Assembly (NCBI RefSeq): GCF_033115175.1
Contig: NC_084834.1
Location: 42,142,077-42,206,076 of the forward strand
Direction: 5' to 3'
Length of the DNA: 64,000 nucleotides
Source: Lepus europaeus
Lineage: Eukaryota > Chordata > Mammalia > Lagomorpha > Leporidae
Made by a program: the position numbers and the translations under genes. The notes below the pieces were generated by a model. That model did not search any database. It was not told where the DNA came from and was given only the letters and a program-made list of their open reading frames with translations. Positions 46,362-58,828 of this stretch are shown in pieces; position 1 is the first letter of the stretch, and each line of letters starts with the position of its first letter.

Positions 46362-46684
46362 AGGACTGGTGTTTGGCATGGTGAATAAAGCTGCTGCATG
46401 TAACCCCAGAATCACATTTGGGCACCAGTTCCAATCAAGCTCCTCTTTTTTTAATGGCATGAGAAATGCATTAGAAGACAGTCAAGTGCTTGGGCCCCAG
46501 CCAACACATCGAAGGCATGGGTAAAGCTCCTGGCTCCTGGCATTTGGCCCAGTGCTGGTCCTTTTGGCTGTTTGGGGATCTAACCAAGAGATTGAAGATC
46601 TCTCTCTCTCTCTCTCTGTCTCTCTCTCCCTCCTTCTCTCTTTCTCTTTGAATTTCAAAACATGCTAATATATATGTTTAAAAC
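46362..46684 (+). mobile_element. Old C-type SINE
   Basis: Head 'ggactggtgtttggcatggt', body, CT tract (46600-46650) and diverged tail. Confidence 0.82.
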
Positions 46685-47189
46685 AAGAAAAACACACGGC
46701 ATGGTTTCAATTTTGTTTTAATTTGCTGAGTTCTGTATTATGACCTCATATATGTTTTATCCTGGCGAATGTTCCATGCATTCATGGAGACAGTATGTAT
46801 TCTCCAGCTGTGGGATGAAGTGATCAGTAGAATTCAATTAGATCTATTTGGTCAATATTCTTTCCTTGTTGACTTTTTGTCTAGTTGATCTTTCCATTGA
46901 TGAAAATGCCGTGTTGAAGTACATCGTTACTATTGTATTGGAGCATATGTCTTCCTATAGATCCATTATTTTTTTTTTAATTAATGAGTGCCTTAGCATT
47001 GCATGCATATAGATTTACTAGAGCTTCACTCAGTGCGATATTTTGGGTTGACAGTCTTTTTATTTTTTTTTCTTTTGGGACTTTCGCTATATTTTTCATT
47101 TTCTCCTATGTTATTAGGTTTCTGATGAGTAACATGCTGTCAATTTATTTGGAGTGCCTTTCACTGTAATTTGGTGTTTCTCTTGTGCA

Positions 47190-47460
47190 CATTTTAGGAT
47201 TTTTTTATGTTTTATTTTTGAAAATTTGGGGATAATGTTTCATAGTAAAGGTCTTTACTGATCATGTCTATTAAGGATTCTATGTGTTTCCTTTATTTGG
47301 ATGTCCATGTGTATCTCCAAATTGGGGATATCTTCTGCTGTTATTTTGTTGAGTACCCCTAAACCATCCTGTAATCTCATAGTTTCAGTATATTGGTAGT
47401 ATATTGGTATATTGGTAGTTTGATGACATTCCATAGATCTCAAATACTGTTTTTTCCCCT
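47190..47460 (-). pseudogene. Old L1 ORF1 remnant
   Basis: Antisense ORF1 RRM region. The 62-residue frame at 47255-47443 ends in a decayed form of the HRTPNKHDQ signature (here HRILNRHDQ) and has an IPNLE motif where the better copy has a related phenylalanine-rich motif. A short GTATATTG repeat sits at 47391-47415. Confidence 0.75.
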
Positions 47461-48050
47461 ATTTTCTCTCTCTCTCTCTCTCTTTTTTTGTTTTGTTTTG
47501 TTGTCTGAGGAATTTCCAAAGGTTTGTCTTCTGGCTCAGATATTCTTTATTACACTTTACCAAGTCAGCTTTTAAGGCTTTTTTCTGTATTTTTATTTGG
47601 CATATAGAATTCTTTATTTGTATGTTTTCAGGTTTTTTTTTTTTGTTAATATCTATATCTCTTGAAATAATTTCTCATCGATGTCACTTAGGGACATTTT
47701 AACTTTGTATTTCGCTGTGTTTTTGAGTAATCCTATAATGATTCTTTCCAATTTTTGTCAAACAATTAATCAGTCTCCTCAATTTAATAGTCCAATATTA
47801 AACTATTGTGTTCCTTTTGGTGCATCATATGGTCTTACTGGTTTATGTTTCTTGTATTTCTATGTTTTTGTTTATACATTTGGATAAACACTTGATAATA
47901 TCCCCACTGAAGGCTTTGTCCTTTTGAAGGTGTCTTTTGATATAGTAGAATGTCTGCTTCTTCAACAGATATCCTGTGTTGGGTAGGGCCAGGGAACTCT
48001 GGCCAGAGTTCTAGTGCAGGGCAAATGTCCAAAGTGACAACCATGTTGGG

Positions 48051-48540
48051 AGTGAAAGATCGCTATTGTCAGTTGGTAGGAGAGCATATCACACTGACTG
48101 ACTGACATGTTTACAACTCCAGCCCATTATTGTCAAGGTGAACCAAATGTCCAGCGTGAGCCCACAGAGTCTGCATACCCCCCATACTCAGGAGCATAAG
48201 CCACACAAAGAATCTACGTATATTGTAGTATGAGCACAGAACCCTCCACAATCACTCCCTCCAGCACCCCTCAGGTAGCTCTGAGCTTCAGGAGTTAGAC
48301 CTAGTGATTGCCCAAAGACCAGATACATCCCATGCCCTTTTCAGTCTCCTGATCTATGCACAGTCACAGGATTCCCAGTCATGGGGAGCAGGACTTCCAC
48401 AATCTCAGGGTGCAGGTGATCATCTCAGTGCCCTGCACATGGAGAGAGCTACCCCGTTCCTGGAGCCAGCTGATATAATGGAGGGAAAGAGGGTAGATCA
48501 ACAAGTATATGGAAGTACACAAATATACTTGTCTAGATTT
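48051..48540 (-). other. Probable L1 5' region, antisense
   Basis: A GC-richer block continuing from old L1 ORF1. By position it is likely the 5' UTR of that element. There is no second copy here to confirm it. The frame at 48304-48555 is not a recognised protein. Confidence 0.4.
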
Positions 48541-51207
48541 TTTTTATTCAAATAGTTTGTTTCTAGATATTGCTCTTTGAGATCATAGGGAGATAACTGA
48601 AAAAAAAGCTAATATTCTAGCTGGAATAGATTCCAAAGATTTATGACCATTTGCTTAAACAACACTGTGTTGCATCAGGAATCCAATATGCTATCAAAGA
48701 GATTCCAGCTACATACCATAAATTTGGTGTAATGTAATGGTTTCACTCATATTGTGATAAGTAACTCAGATTCATGACTGCTTGATATCTCACAATATCT
48801 ATAAGGGCAGAGCAATATGATGATTTCTGTTTTCAGAAGGAGAATGGTTTACTGTAGAAGAGAACATGAATCTTCTTGAAAGCCTTCTCAGAGTACTAAG
48901 GGTCTGGGCTTTGATATTCTAATCAGTGACTGGCAAAGGTTCCATATAGCCCTCTCATCTACTGCTAGAGAAACTTGAATTAATAGCAGATACACAGGGT
49001 CATTGGCTAATGAAGCACAGTAACCTGCACTGCAAGTTGCACCTGATTAAGACCTTTCTCCTTCTCTACCCTATTCAAAAGGGAAAGTCTAACAAATTAC
49101 TTGGTAATGGATTAAATCTATGTGAAGAATATTCCAGGAAGAGGAGATATGACAGACAAAAGTGGTTTGTCACCTCTACTATCAAAATGAATAAATCAGG
49201 AATTGTGCCTTTTTCAATATATTACAGAATAGAAAGCTAACAATTTGCCCTTTAATTTGATAGAACACATTGAAATGCTCAAGATCATGCTGAGTCTGTC
49301 TCTTTGGGAAGATGATGGCTGATTTCCCAGAGACCAACTTTGGTTATGCAGTGTGAGAAAACTGTAAACTTTTTAATGTTCATTTTGTAAGATTTTGAAT
49401 TTGCTAATCCAGCAAACCTAAGTTTTCCTAAGTGATATAAATGCAATAACAATCTCAACAAATAAAATGAACTTCGAGTGTTCTATATTTTATGCTTTTA
49501 CCAAACCAAACACACTCATTCATTTACTGAATTTTAATAGAATGCTGTGGTTCTCTTAACTAGGGTAATTGGAGGATGAGAAAGGAGCATAAAAGTTTAT
49601 CTTCCACAGATCAAAGACAAATACCAAACAAAATTAAAAGGGAAGGAATTATATAATATATAATTAAAGAAAAGAAGCCAAATAAGGAGTGTTGTGATAG
49701 AACGTTACAGTTTTAGAAAGGATGGCCTTACTAAATAATATTTGATAAAAGACTTGAAGAGATTAGCTTAATGGGAATCTAGTTCTCTGCCATTTCATTT
49801 AGCAGGTTCAGTAAGTTCCAAATTTTAAAGCAGGACAGTGTCTGGTGTTCTCAAATAAGAACAGGGCACATGACTAAAAATGACTCAGTATTCAAGATTA
49901 GAAAATTATTGTCTGGAAATCTTGTCACTTGTAATATATAGAGAATATTTTCTCTATTACATAAAATACCCCTGAGTGCTTATGCCCAAGCTGCAAAGAA
50001 AAGTGCTTCCAAATAATGCAAAAAGACACTGTGAAAACTAATGTCAAAGAAGGAAAGGAGAAATAATTGCAGGAAAATAGACTGTAGTTGGTATTTATCA
50101 GACATCAGGCTGCCAGGAGTTAGACCCTGAAAGATATTTTTGAAACACTGAACATGTTACTTCATTTTTATTTATTGCTGGATAAATATGGAAATATATT
50201 TTTGAGGTGGGAAAGAATTTTAAATTTACCTCATTCTCATGGTCTTCATCAGTTAGTACAGAATCCATGAGTACAATAGTATATGAGAAATTAACTAGAA
50301 TATTTGGCTAATTGTACCACATTTTAATCTCCAAACACATTTCTCACTTCTTAAAACTGTAAAATAAAAATACTCTCTGTGTTGGTCATGCACTGCCAAT
50401 AACTTGTTGTCCATACATGTAATCATCACTCCAGCTTAGAACTTGCCTTTTCCTTTTCCCCTTCAATCTCTCCTTTTTACCTTCCATATTTCTTCTGCTT
50501 TGTTATTTTCAAAGAAAAGATATGAACCCAACATATATTGCTAAAACATTGATTTTACTGTTAGTATATTTTTAAAAATTTTAATATAAAATAAACACTG
50601 AAACTTATTTATTTTATTTTAAATTGTACAACTTGAATAAATAAAAAGCATACTAACCCATCTGGGAAAAATATAGTCTTTAGGATTAAATTCAGCACTG
50701 ACAGATAAATACCCAAAAGAATACAATTTCTCCATAGTTCTTACATTATACTTTAAAGCTCAGGAACATAGAGAGTGCATTTTACTTGTTGATTGATAAG
50801 TTTCAATGAGGAAAGTGTTTGAAATACGAGGACAGCTATAAAAGAAAGAAATGTGCACTATGAAATAAACTGAACAAATAAACAAGTTGTGCTGTGGCTA
50901 ACACTGAAAACAGATTGCCTGTATTCAGTGTTTGTACTGTTCCTTTGAATCCAGCCTGGTATGAATGATCCTGAATATTTGCTGAAGACATCTATAATTC
51001 TCAGTTTCCCAGTTGTCTGGAGAAACAACTCTATTATATTTCCTTGAATAAATATAGTGGATTGAGTGAGTGGGCCATTACATTCTAAAGAAAGAATGTA
51101 CTTTATAATAAAAGAAATCCTTAAGCCAAAGTTCTATAGGACATTTCTGAATGTCACTTCTACGAATGTGTCATGATACATTTTTATGCAGATGTGAAAA
51201 ATGAAAA
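48541..51207. other. Single-copy DNA, 2.7 kb
   Basis: No gene, RNA or repeat recognised. Open frames are short and unremarkable. Confidence 0.45.
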
Positions 51208-51214
51208 ATATATT

Positions 51215-51499
51215 GGCCAGCGCCGTGGCTCAATAGGCTAATCCTCCGCCTTGTGGCACCAGCACACTGGGTTCTAGTCCCAGTCGGGGCGCCGGATTCT
51301 GTCCCGGTTGCCCTTCTTCCAGGCCAGCTCTCTGCTGTGGCCAGGGAGTGCAATGGAGGATGGCCCAAGTACTTGGGCCCTGCACCCCATGGGAGACCAG
51401 GAGAAGCACCTGGCTCCTGCCTTCAGATCAGCGTGGTGTGCTGGCCGCAGTGCGCCGGCCGCGGCAGCCATTGGAGGGTGAACCAACGGCAAAGGAAGA

Positions 51500-51537
<38 letters not shown>

Positions 51538-51554
51538 CACTCTGCCTGTCAAAA

Positions 51555-51614
<60 letters not shown>

Positions 51615-51624
51615 AAAAAGAAAG
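51215..51624 (+). mobile_element. Young C-type SINE with (GAAA)n tail
   Basis: Full-length young copy with A and B boxes and a (CT)n tract. The tail has become a GAAA repeat of about 60 bp (51556-51617). Flanked by ATATATT at 51208-51214 and 51625-51631. Confidence 0.92.
51556..51617. repeat. (GAAA)n microsatellite
   Basis: About 15 units in the SINE tail. Confidence 0.95.
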
Positions 51625-51631
51625 ATATATT

Positions 51632-51967
51632 ATTTTTCAACATTGGCAAAAAAAATATTGAGAGTTTTACAAAATAAACTTCCTAAATTCCTCATCAAGA
51701 AATATTCAATTTAAAAGATACTGCACTATAAATAACTATGTCTGAAAATATTTGCTAATCATTTAGGAGGAACATTTTTATTTATGTCTCTATTATTGGA
51801 TAAACATGAATAACAAATGTAACTTTGTTATTAGTATTTATAAATTGAAGTTACCACTGCCTTATGTCTGTATATCCTTTCAAGTGTCTACACAAATGCA
51901 TGCATATATATTCACTTATGAATATATGCACTATATTCACATATATAAATACTAGAGTGATTATTAA
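51632..51967. other. AT-rich DNA, no gene
   Basis: Nothing recognised. Confidence 0.45.
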
Positions 51968-52276
51968 TTTCTTTATTAGAAAGACAGAGGGAGGGGCAAA
52001 GAGAGAGAGAGAGAGAGATCATCCATCTGCTGGTTCAGTCCCAAAATGACTGCAATATCCTATTCAAGACAAACGGAAGCCAGGAACCAGGAACTCCATC
52101 CAACTCTCACATGTGGGTGGCAGGGACCCAGATATTTGGACCATCATCCACTGCCTTCCTTGATGCATTAGCAAGAAGATGGATAAGAGAAGGAGCAATC
52201 AGGACTCTAACCAACATAGATAGAGGATGCATTATCACACAAAAAGCAGCTTATCCAACTGTGCCACAATGCCAGC
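51968..52276 (-). mobile_element. Old C-type SINE, antisense
   Basis: Tail, GA tract (51995-52018), body ('gtgggtggcagggaccc') and degenerate head ('ccacaatgccagcc'). Confidence 0.85.
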
Positions 52277-52974
52277 CTCCAATTTTTTTTTTTTTTTATG
52301 AAGACTGTGGATTTTTCCTTCTTGAAATCTAGTTTTAAAAGTGTTTGTAGTAGATCAAATCTCATTTGTCATCTAACAATATCAACTTGCTATTGAGATT
52401 GTTCTTTCTAATATAATGACTGTCCCGGTATGCAGATATGCAATACTGATATTTTGAAGAAACTTACTTATCTGTAATAGTAAAAAAAAAAAACACACAC
52501 TTAAATCACTTTAAGAAGATATGTATATATTAATATATACACATATATTCCATATTAAAGACAATGAGAATTTATATAACTGCATTTACTTAGTTAAAAT
52601 CCCAGAGAAGACAGTGACCCATGAAATGAACAGAACAACAGAGCCATGTTTGTTCTGGTGTAATTAATATACCCTAATTTGAATTTTGCATGGTGGTATG
52701 GGGGTGCTGCCATGAACAAAATTTGAAACTCAAACCAAAGGGAGAGCTTATAGGAAGTAAATCCCATGTAGCTGAGATCTCACAAGTTTATTCCCTCTGG
52801 AACAAACAAGTGCTACCTCACAACCCTAGGATACTTTGATGAGGATGAGGTACGACATAGAGAATTAGGACCATTATCCACATGAGGTTGTCATCATGAG
52901 CACAATATCACGTGGATTTCAGGTGGAAAGTCATGTTATCTGTGTTATGAAAAACACAAAACACATCAGCCACA
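52277..52974. other. Single-copy DNA
   Basis: No gene or repeat recognised, apart from short A and CA runs near 52481-52500. Confidence 0.45.
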
Positions 52975-53235
52975 GTGGATTGATGTTTCTTGGGCCAGTC
53001 GTCTCCTCTGTCAGAATGCCACATTTGAGCTCCTGCTCTATTTCCAATTCTAGTCAGTACTAGCTCAAGTATCTGGATTTCTGCCACCCATGTGAGAAAG
53101 CAGGATTGAGTTCTGGGCTCCTGACTTTGGTCTGGGCCAGCCTTGGCTGTGGTGGGCATTTGGGGAGTGAATAAGGAGATGAAAGATCTCTCTATCTCAG
53201 TCTTTTTGCATTTCAAGTAAAATTAAAACAAACTT
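52975..53235 (+). mobile_element. Old C-type SINE
   Basis: Diverged head; the body landmarks 'ctgccacccatgtgagaaag', 'tggtctgggccagccttggc' and 'tttggggagtgaataaggag' are clear. Confidence 0.78.
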
Positions 53236-53967
53236 TTCCAAATTTGAAAAAGAGAGAGATCCATGGATTTAATAAAAAGGGCCATGGACTAATAGTTACT
53301 CATTTGCTTGAAAGAAGCAAACCAGTATTCATTCTGGAGGAATAAATGATTTTAAATTATCGGTTTGGCAAATTTTTTCCAGAGAAAGTCAGGAACATAC
53401 AGAAAAAGGATTTGCATATGTGTGAATGTTTCTGTGGTCTAGGTATGTAGAGAAGGATGGATTGATTTGAAAGGATGTCTCACCATTGCCCCAGCGTCGA
53501 TTTGCACAGTAAAAAGGCAGTAAATACAATCCAAAGTGTAAAAAACAAAAGGTGGGGAAAATAAAATAGCATGCATAAATAATACAGTGAGCTGAATTCA
53601 ATATACTGCAAATCAGATTTAAAAGAAAAAAAACTCTGTTTTCACTTTCTGTTTCTGCAAAATCTCTATGTCTGTTTTTCAATACTTTGGAAAAAAAAAA
53701 CTCTTCAGCAGACCTTGCAAGTTTTGTGCATAGCAGAGCCATTTTCAGCCTCAAGAAGATTCTCTACTGCGTTAACAAATCATTCAACCCAGTATGAATA
53801 AAGAAGCAGGAATCACTCTAGAACACAGATAATTTGCTCAGGAAATGAAATAGTTTTCTAGTAGTTGAGTTTCATGTTCAATTACTCATAAGAACAACAG
53901 TTTCAATTTTCTATGAAGGAAAAAGATAAATGATTCTGAAGCATTAATATATTAATTTCTCTGTTTT
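53236..53967. other. Single-copy DNA
   Basis: A 121-codon minus frame (53389-53754) lies here. It is cysteine/leucine-rich with no recognisable motif and no supporting splice or start context, so I do not call it. Confidence 0.45.
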
Positions 53968-54287
53968 AAGAGATTTTATTTGTTTACTTGAAATTCAGAG
54001 TTACAGAGAGGCAGAGGCAGAGAGAGAGGACTTCCATCCGCTGGCTCACTCCCTCGATGGCCACAACAGGCTGGAGTTGTGCCAACTGGAACCCAGGAGC
54101 CAGGATTTTCTTCCTGGCTCTCCCACGCTGGTGCAGGGGCCCAAAGACATGGGCCATCTCCTACTGCTTTCCCAAGCCAGAGCAGAGAGCTGGATGGGAA
54201 GTGGAACAGCTTGGACTCGAACAATTGCCCATATGGGATGTTGGAACTACAGGCGGTGGCTTTACCTGCCATGCCTAATTGGCCCAC
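53968..54287 (-). mobile_element. C-type SINE, antisense
   Basis: Tail, purine tract, body ('ggtgcaggggcccaaagaca') and head ending 'cctaattggccc'. Confidence 0.9.
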
Positions 54288-54859
54288 TAATTGCTCTTAA
54301 AAATTGTAAACTTCTAGAGCCATAGTTCTCCCTGTTTGATTGAAAGAGGTAAGATATTACAAGCTATTTGAAGAATTTAAAATACATATTTGTTACTTAA
54401 TGACAGTGGATTAGATGGATCAAAAGAACTCAAAAATAATGACAAGATTTATGTATAGTGGTTTATTATGAAATGTTCATGAAACATGGAAGAAGGTGAA
54501 GACATCAGAAATTTGATAAAGAGAAATATAAGAGAGATTTGTTTGGTTGAGGGTGCAGAAGTAATTGGCAATGAATATGGTAACAGAAATGTTGCTGTAC
54601 CACAATGTAATAACAGCACTAATATATTAGAAGTGGAAATACTTCTGAGTTCTGTCTCTGGCCATGATGTAGCCATACTACATGAGAAAGTGGCTTTCAC
54701 GAGAGATGATTCAAGTTATGTTTGTGTTTCTTAGCTGATGTGGCTACGCAAAGGTAGATATAAGACCAGTACTACTGAATGAGAAAGAATGAAGTAGATG
54801 TCATACAACACATTCATATCATGTGGAAAAAGACCAAAAATCTGTATTGTCTTAAAGAG
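54288..54859. other. Single-copy DNA
   Basis: An 82-codon plus frame at 54486-54734 has mixed composition, but I recognise no family and see no gene context. Confidence 0.4.
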
Positions 54860-55387
54860 TTTTTTTTTTTTTTTTTTTTTAGTGGGAGGTAAATTAGCAA
54901 GGTTTATTAGGGAAGGGACATCTACATCTGTAAGGACAGATGGGCACCTCTCCAGACAGAGCCTGGGGAGGAGGAAGGAGCGAGGTTACAGGCCAGGTGG
55001 GTGGCTCAGAAGAGAGACAGAGGGCTGAGTGCACACTCCGGTTGAGGCTAGGGGGTTTTTAAGGAGATGGGTCTTGCTTCCCCACCTCTGCTCCTCTTGG
55101 GACAAAGGGCTTTTTGGATGTAAATAGAAAAACTTCTCTCTTGAAGGTCTGAAACAAAGGACTTTATGGATGCAAATATTATCAGACAGGAGGAAGGGAG
55201 CAGGGTGTTTGAGAAGCAGATACTGGGCTGCACCTGGGAGATTGTGGAAGATTGTCAGGCAGAAGGGGTGGGGACCTCCACCTGGCAGGTTATCAGGTAG
55301 AAGGGTGCAGGGCAGGGCAGGATGTGAATACTGGGCTGCCCCTGAAACACCATCGGGATGACCTTGAGATGCAGCATATGCTGGACA
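54860..55387 (-). mobile_element. LTR-like element with A tail, antisense
   Basis: On the minus strand, starting near TGTCC (55387): a GC-rich U3-like part with two sets of imperfect direct repeats (near 55099-55172 and 55213-55344), a TTAAAAACCCCC TATA-like motif near 55050-55062, an R/U5-like CT-rich part, AATAAA at 54903-54908, then a poly-A run of about 21 nt (54860-54880). No viral genes adjoin it. It could be a solo LTR whose edge is an A-run, or an L1-processed copy of a transcript ending in this LTR. The right end is approximate, and no target duplication is clear. Confidence 0.55.
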
Positions 55388-55496
55388 TAGAACAATGACA
55401 TTATGGATCCCTGGGTTATATTCTAGAACAGATAATACGTACATTAGCAGGACATTTGCTTGCCTTGAGTTTGTATTTGATCCTTTAACTTTTACC

Positions 55497-55615
55497 TCCC
55501 AGGGTATGCATTAGCAGAAAACTGGTATTCAAAGTGGAACTTGGACTCAAACTTAGGCACTCTGAAATGGGATGTCGTCATCTCAAGTGACAACAACTGC
55601 ACCAAATGCCCATCT
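55497..55615 (-). mobile_element. Partial old C-type SINE, antisense
   Basis: Only the head-side half: 'gcattagcagaaaactggta', 'cttggactcaaacttaggca', 'gaaatgggatgtcgtcatct'. Confidence 0.65.
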
Positions 55616-55889
55616 AAATGTATAATTGAACTTCATTTTGCAAGAAGCTTTTGAAAATAATGTCATCATCAGGTATTCTTTGTGTTCCATTGAGACTATG
55701 AATGAGAGCCCTCTAGGTATATTGCTAAAACATTCAAAATACAGCATAAGGAAAAATTAAAAAGCAAAAAATATAAAAATAAGGAATCAAAACCCCAAAT
55801 CCATTTTTCCATATATTAAGGTACTTAAAAATGAAATTAGAAGATAAGCTGGGGTAAGTTTTTAAGTACATTCATATAAAAGAGCTGCA

Positions 55890-56003
55890 CAAAGTTCCTG
55901 GAAACATGTATTATGAAAAAACTATGCATGTGTTTCATAAAATGTTTGCATCAAAATAAACTTATCTTTTGATTCCATTTCCACAAAGTTTTTGAAGTTC
56001 CTT
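55890..56003. mobile_element. Possible MITE-like DNA transposon fragment
   Basis: About 110 bp with imperfect inverted ends (near 'caaagttcctggaaa' and 'tttccacaaagttttt'). The internal sequence resembles a short mariner-like mammalian repeat I recall. Weak evidence. Confidence 0.35.
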
Positions 56004-56635
56004 TATTGATGAATAAATTGATTTTTTTCTAGTCTATATTGAAATCAAATATACATTACATATTTTTGTTCCTATGTGAATCTAAATGGCTCCTACTGGG
56101 ACTGGGAATGGATTCTTGGCTTCATTAGAGAAATATAGCAACAAATTGAGCCAAACGCCCAAGCTCAGTAGGTCTACACTTCACATACAGAGTGATTAAC
56201 AATGTGGAACTGTGGAAGGGAAATTGACAAATTAGTGCTTAGGCTCAAGTTTGGAAAACATAATCAAATGAAAAATAAATAATATACTCAAATTTTAAGT
56301 GAAATGGGTAATATTCTTTTTATTTAACTTAATTTTCCATCCAAGTTTTATAATTCCATTACTTTGATATATTTCATGAAGAAAAAGGGAAATGTATCTT
56401 GTCCTTTTTATTTACTCTACTTCCTTTCATATTGTATTGTCCATCTTTTTAGATAATATAAATCTAATCATAAAGCATAATGAAAAAGAAATTTGTAAAC
56501 AGTGCAACTTCATTATTTTTTCTAAACATAGGGACCACGATTACTGAAAATGTAACTAAACTCTTTAAATTTATATGTATTTATGTTGGGATAGGTAGAA
56601 CACTTTTCCATAGATGGTTAAACGTACTTTAAACT
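56004..56635. other. AT-rich DNA, no gene
   Basis: Nothing recognised. Confidence 0.45.
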
Positions 56636-56916
56636 GTTTATTTAGTTATGTGTATTTTACTTGAAAGACAGAGTTATAGTGACACACACATACACACACA
56701 CACAGAAAGAGAGAGAGAGAGAGGCTCCCACAAATGGCTGCAATGGACAGGATGAAGCCAAGACTCAGGAATTGCATCCAGGTCTCCCATGTGTGAATAG
56801 AGACCAAAGCCTTGATCCATCACATGTAGCCTCTCAGGATGCATTAGCTGGAAGCTGGATCTGAAGAGGAGGTTCTGGGGTTCTGGTACCCCAAGTGGCT
56901 GCTTAACTCAGAGTAG
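56636..56916 (-). mobile_element. Old C-type SINE, antisense
   Basis: Antisense copy with a CA/GA simple tract (56682-56722), shortened body and degenerate head. Confidence 0.78.
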
Positions 56917-57290
56917 CTATATTTTAACATTAACATTTTAACATTACCTGAATCGTGGTATTAACTTTGAATTATCTGTCATAGTATTCTTTTTTATACT
57001 TAAATTGAATAATTATATCCCAGTGGTTGCTAAAAGCTGATTGCTTTGCTAAAGTTATTAGATGACTATTAATATTATCTTAAATTTCAAGTATATTGAT
57101 TATCCTTATTGACATACTATACATACATGTATTTTATGAGTTAAAATGTGTTAGTTAACATCTTAACTGGAGTCAGATGACATATTTCATTTTGATATTT
57201 TAAAGATATTTTATTTATTTAGGAATTAATTATATAATTTGAGTAAGGTACAGTGGGAATTAAAGTACTAGTATAGACTCTTGCACTAGA
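56917..57290. other. AT-rich DNA, no gene
   Basis: Nothing recognised. Confidence 0.45.
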
Positions 57291-57303
57291 AAATGAAAAA
57301 ATT

Positions 57304-57648
57304 GGCCGGCGCCGCGGCTCACTAGGCTAATTCTCCACCTTGCGGCGCCGGCACACCGGGTTCTAGTCCCAGTCGGGGCACCGATCCTGTCCCGGTTGCC
57401 CCTCTTCCAGGCCAGCTCTCTGCTGTGGCCAGGGAGTGCAGTGGAGGATGGCCCAAGTGCTTGGGCCCTGCACCCCATGGGAGACCAGGAGAAGCACCTG
57501 GCTCCTGCCATAGGAACAGCGCGGTGCGCCGGCCGCAGCGCACTACCACGGTGGCCATTGGAAGGTGAACCAACGGCAAAAGGAAGACCTTTCTCTCTGT
57601 CTCTCTCTCTCACTGTCCACTCTGCCTGTCAAAAATTAAAAAAAAAAA
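57304..57648 (+). mobile_element. Young C-type SINE, CpG-rich, with target duplication
   Basis: Near-consensus copy retaining most head CpGs. 13-bp perfect duplication AAATGAAAAAATT at 57291-57303 and 57649-57661. One of the youngest copies here. Confidence 0.97.
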
Positions 57649-57661
57649 AAATGAAAAAATT

Positions 57662-58796
57662 AAGGCAAATGGGGCTTTTGGGAGCAAGAAATAGCCTTGA
57701 AGATTAGTCACCATTAATGAAAAACATAGTCAATGTGTAATGAGCTTTTTGGGAGGGAGCCTGAAAAAATTTACTGACCTAGCTCTCCTTCGCCACTCAG
57801 ATTTCTTCTCAGGGCTAATCATGGGTGGAACTCAATCAGAAGCCAGAATCTGAGAATGCTGCACACAATGCCCATGCAACTGTGTCGTCAAGGAGGGAAA
57901 GGGGAGATGGAGAAGGAGGAAGCAAAAATCACATTTGTGAGACTCTGAATTGGTTTGCAATATGCACTAACAACTCAGTAAGCATATTTGTTTGCTTTGG
58001 AGCTGAGTTAAAACTCAGAAAAAGTGCTAACAAGAAACAGGGTCATTAGAAAGAGTCATCTACTTGTTTATATGTAAATCTTAATTATCAACATAGCTAA
58101 ATAGCAAATGAACCAAAAAGAGAAAATAGATACTTCTCAATATATCTGGCTTAGGGTACAGGGATCTGAGTGGACTATTCCATATCATGTTTCTTATATT
58201 TTCCTTAGCACTTAGAGTGTGTATTTACATACACAGGGTATGTGTGGGTAGGAATAGACAGTAGATTTATAAATTATTTATATTTTATGTATGACACAAT
58301 ATTCAGAGACAGTACTTCTGAATAGTGCCTTTCAGAAAACTGTAGTAATAAATCCTCTTAGATAAGGCTGTTATTGCAAGTGTTCCAGTTAGTGATAGTT
58401 GAATTTGTTATCCTGTGGCTGTAGCTATAGATATTAGCAGTTTGATTTAAGACAGAGACAGTCACCCTTGCCTGTAAATTCTAAAATTCACAAAAACATA
58501 AGCTAAAGCTTAAGAAAATATTCACATTACATTATTTGCCATGGTTGATATTATATTAGTTACAGAAACCTTAGTTTAGACTACCAAGAAAGAAAAAGAT
58601 TATAAACATTAGACTTTTATTTTCACTTTTGTAAGAACCAAGTTTTTTAAAAGCATAAATTTTTCATAAGATGATATCTTCAAATTCTATAATGATTAAT
58701 ACTAAAATTCTGATTATGAAAACTGAAAAAGTAATGAGTATATATAGAATAATAATAATCCCAAGTAATTTAGGAAATGTAAAGCTCAATCAGAAT
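57662..58796. other. Single-copy DNA, 1.1 kb
   Basis: No gene or repeat recognised. Confidence 0.45.
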
Positions 58797-58828
58797 GGGT
58801 GTTTGGAACAGAAGTTAAGATGCCACCT

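Larger units (their letters stand above)
44351..48050 (-). mobile_element. Old L1 ORF2/ORF1 region, antisense, with nested inserts
   Basis: In reverse: RT region (44351-44492, 44766-44890, 45083-45250), endonuclease region (45350-45423, 45896-45977, 46317-46361, 46690-47090), then ORF1 (about 47100-47460) and the coiled-coil/5' region. Broken everywhere by indels. Inserts are SINEs at 44493, 45424, 45978 and 46362, a U5 copy at 44905, and an L1 3' end at 45688. Confidence 0.8.

Noticed and set aside
53389-53754. 121-codon minus frame
   Set aside because: No motif I recognise, no repeat of it elsewhere, no gene context; length is plausible by chance for this much DNA.
54486-54734. 82-codon plus frame with mixed composition
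   Set aside because: Considered as a small gene, but there is no family recognition, no promoter and no neighbouring exon.
54986-55444. 152-codon minus frame
   Set aside because: Lies in the LTR-like element and its flank; the GC-rich, proline-rich reading has no retroviral or host motif.
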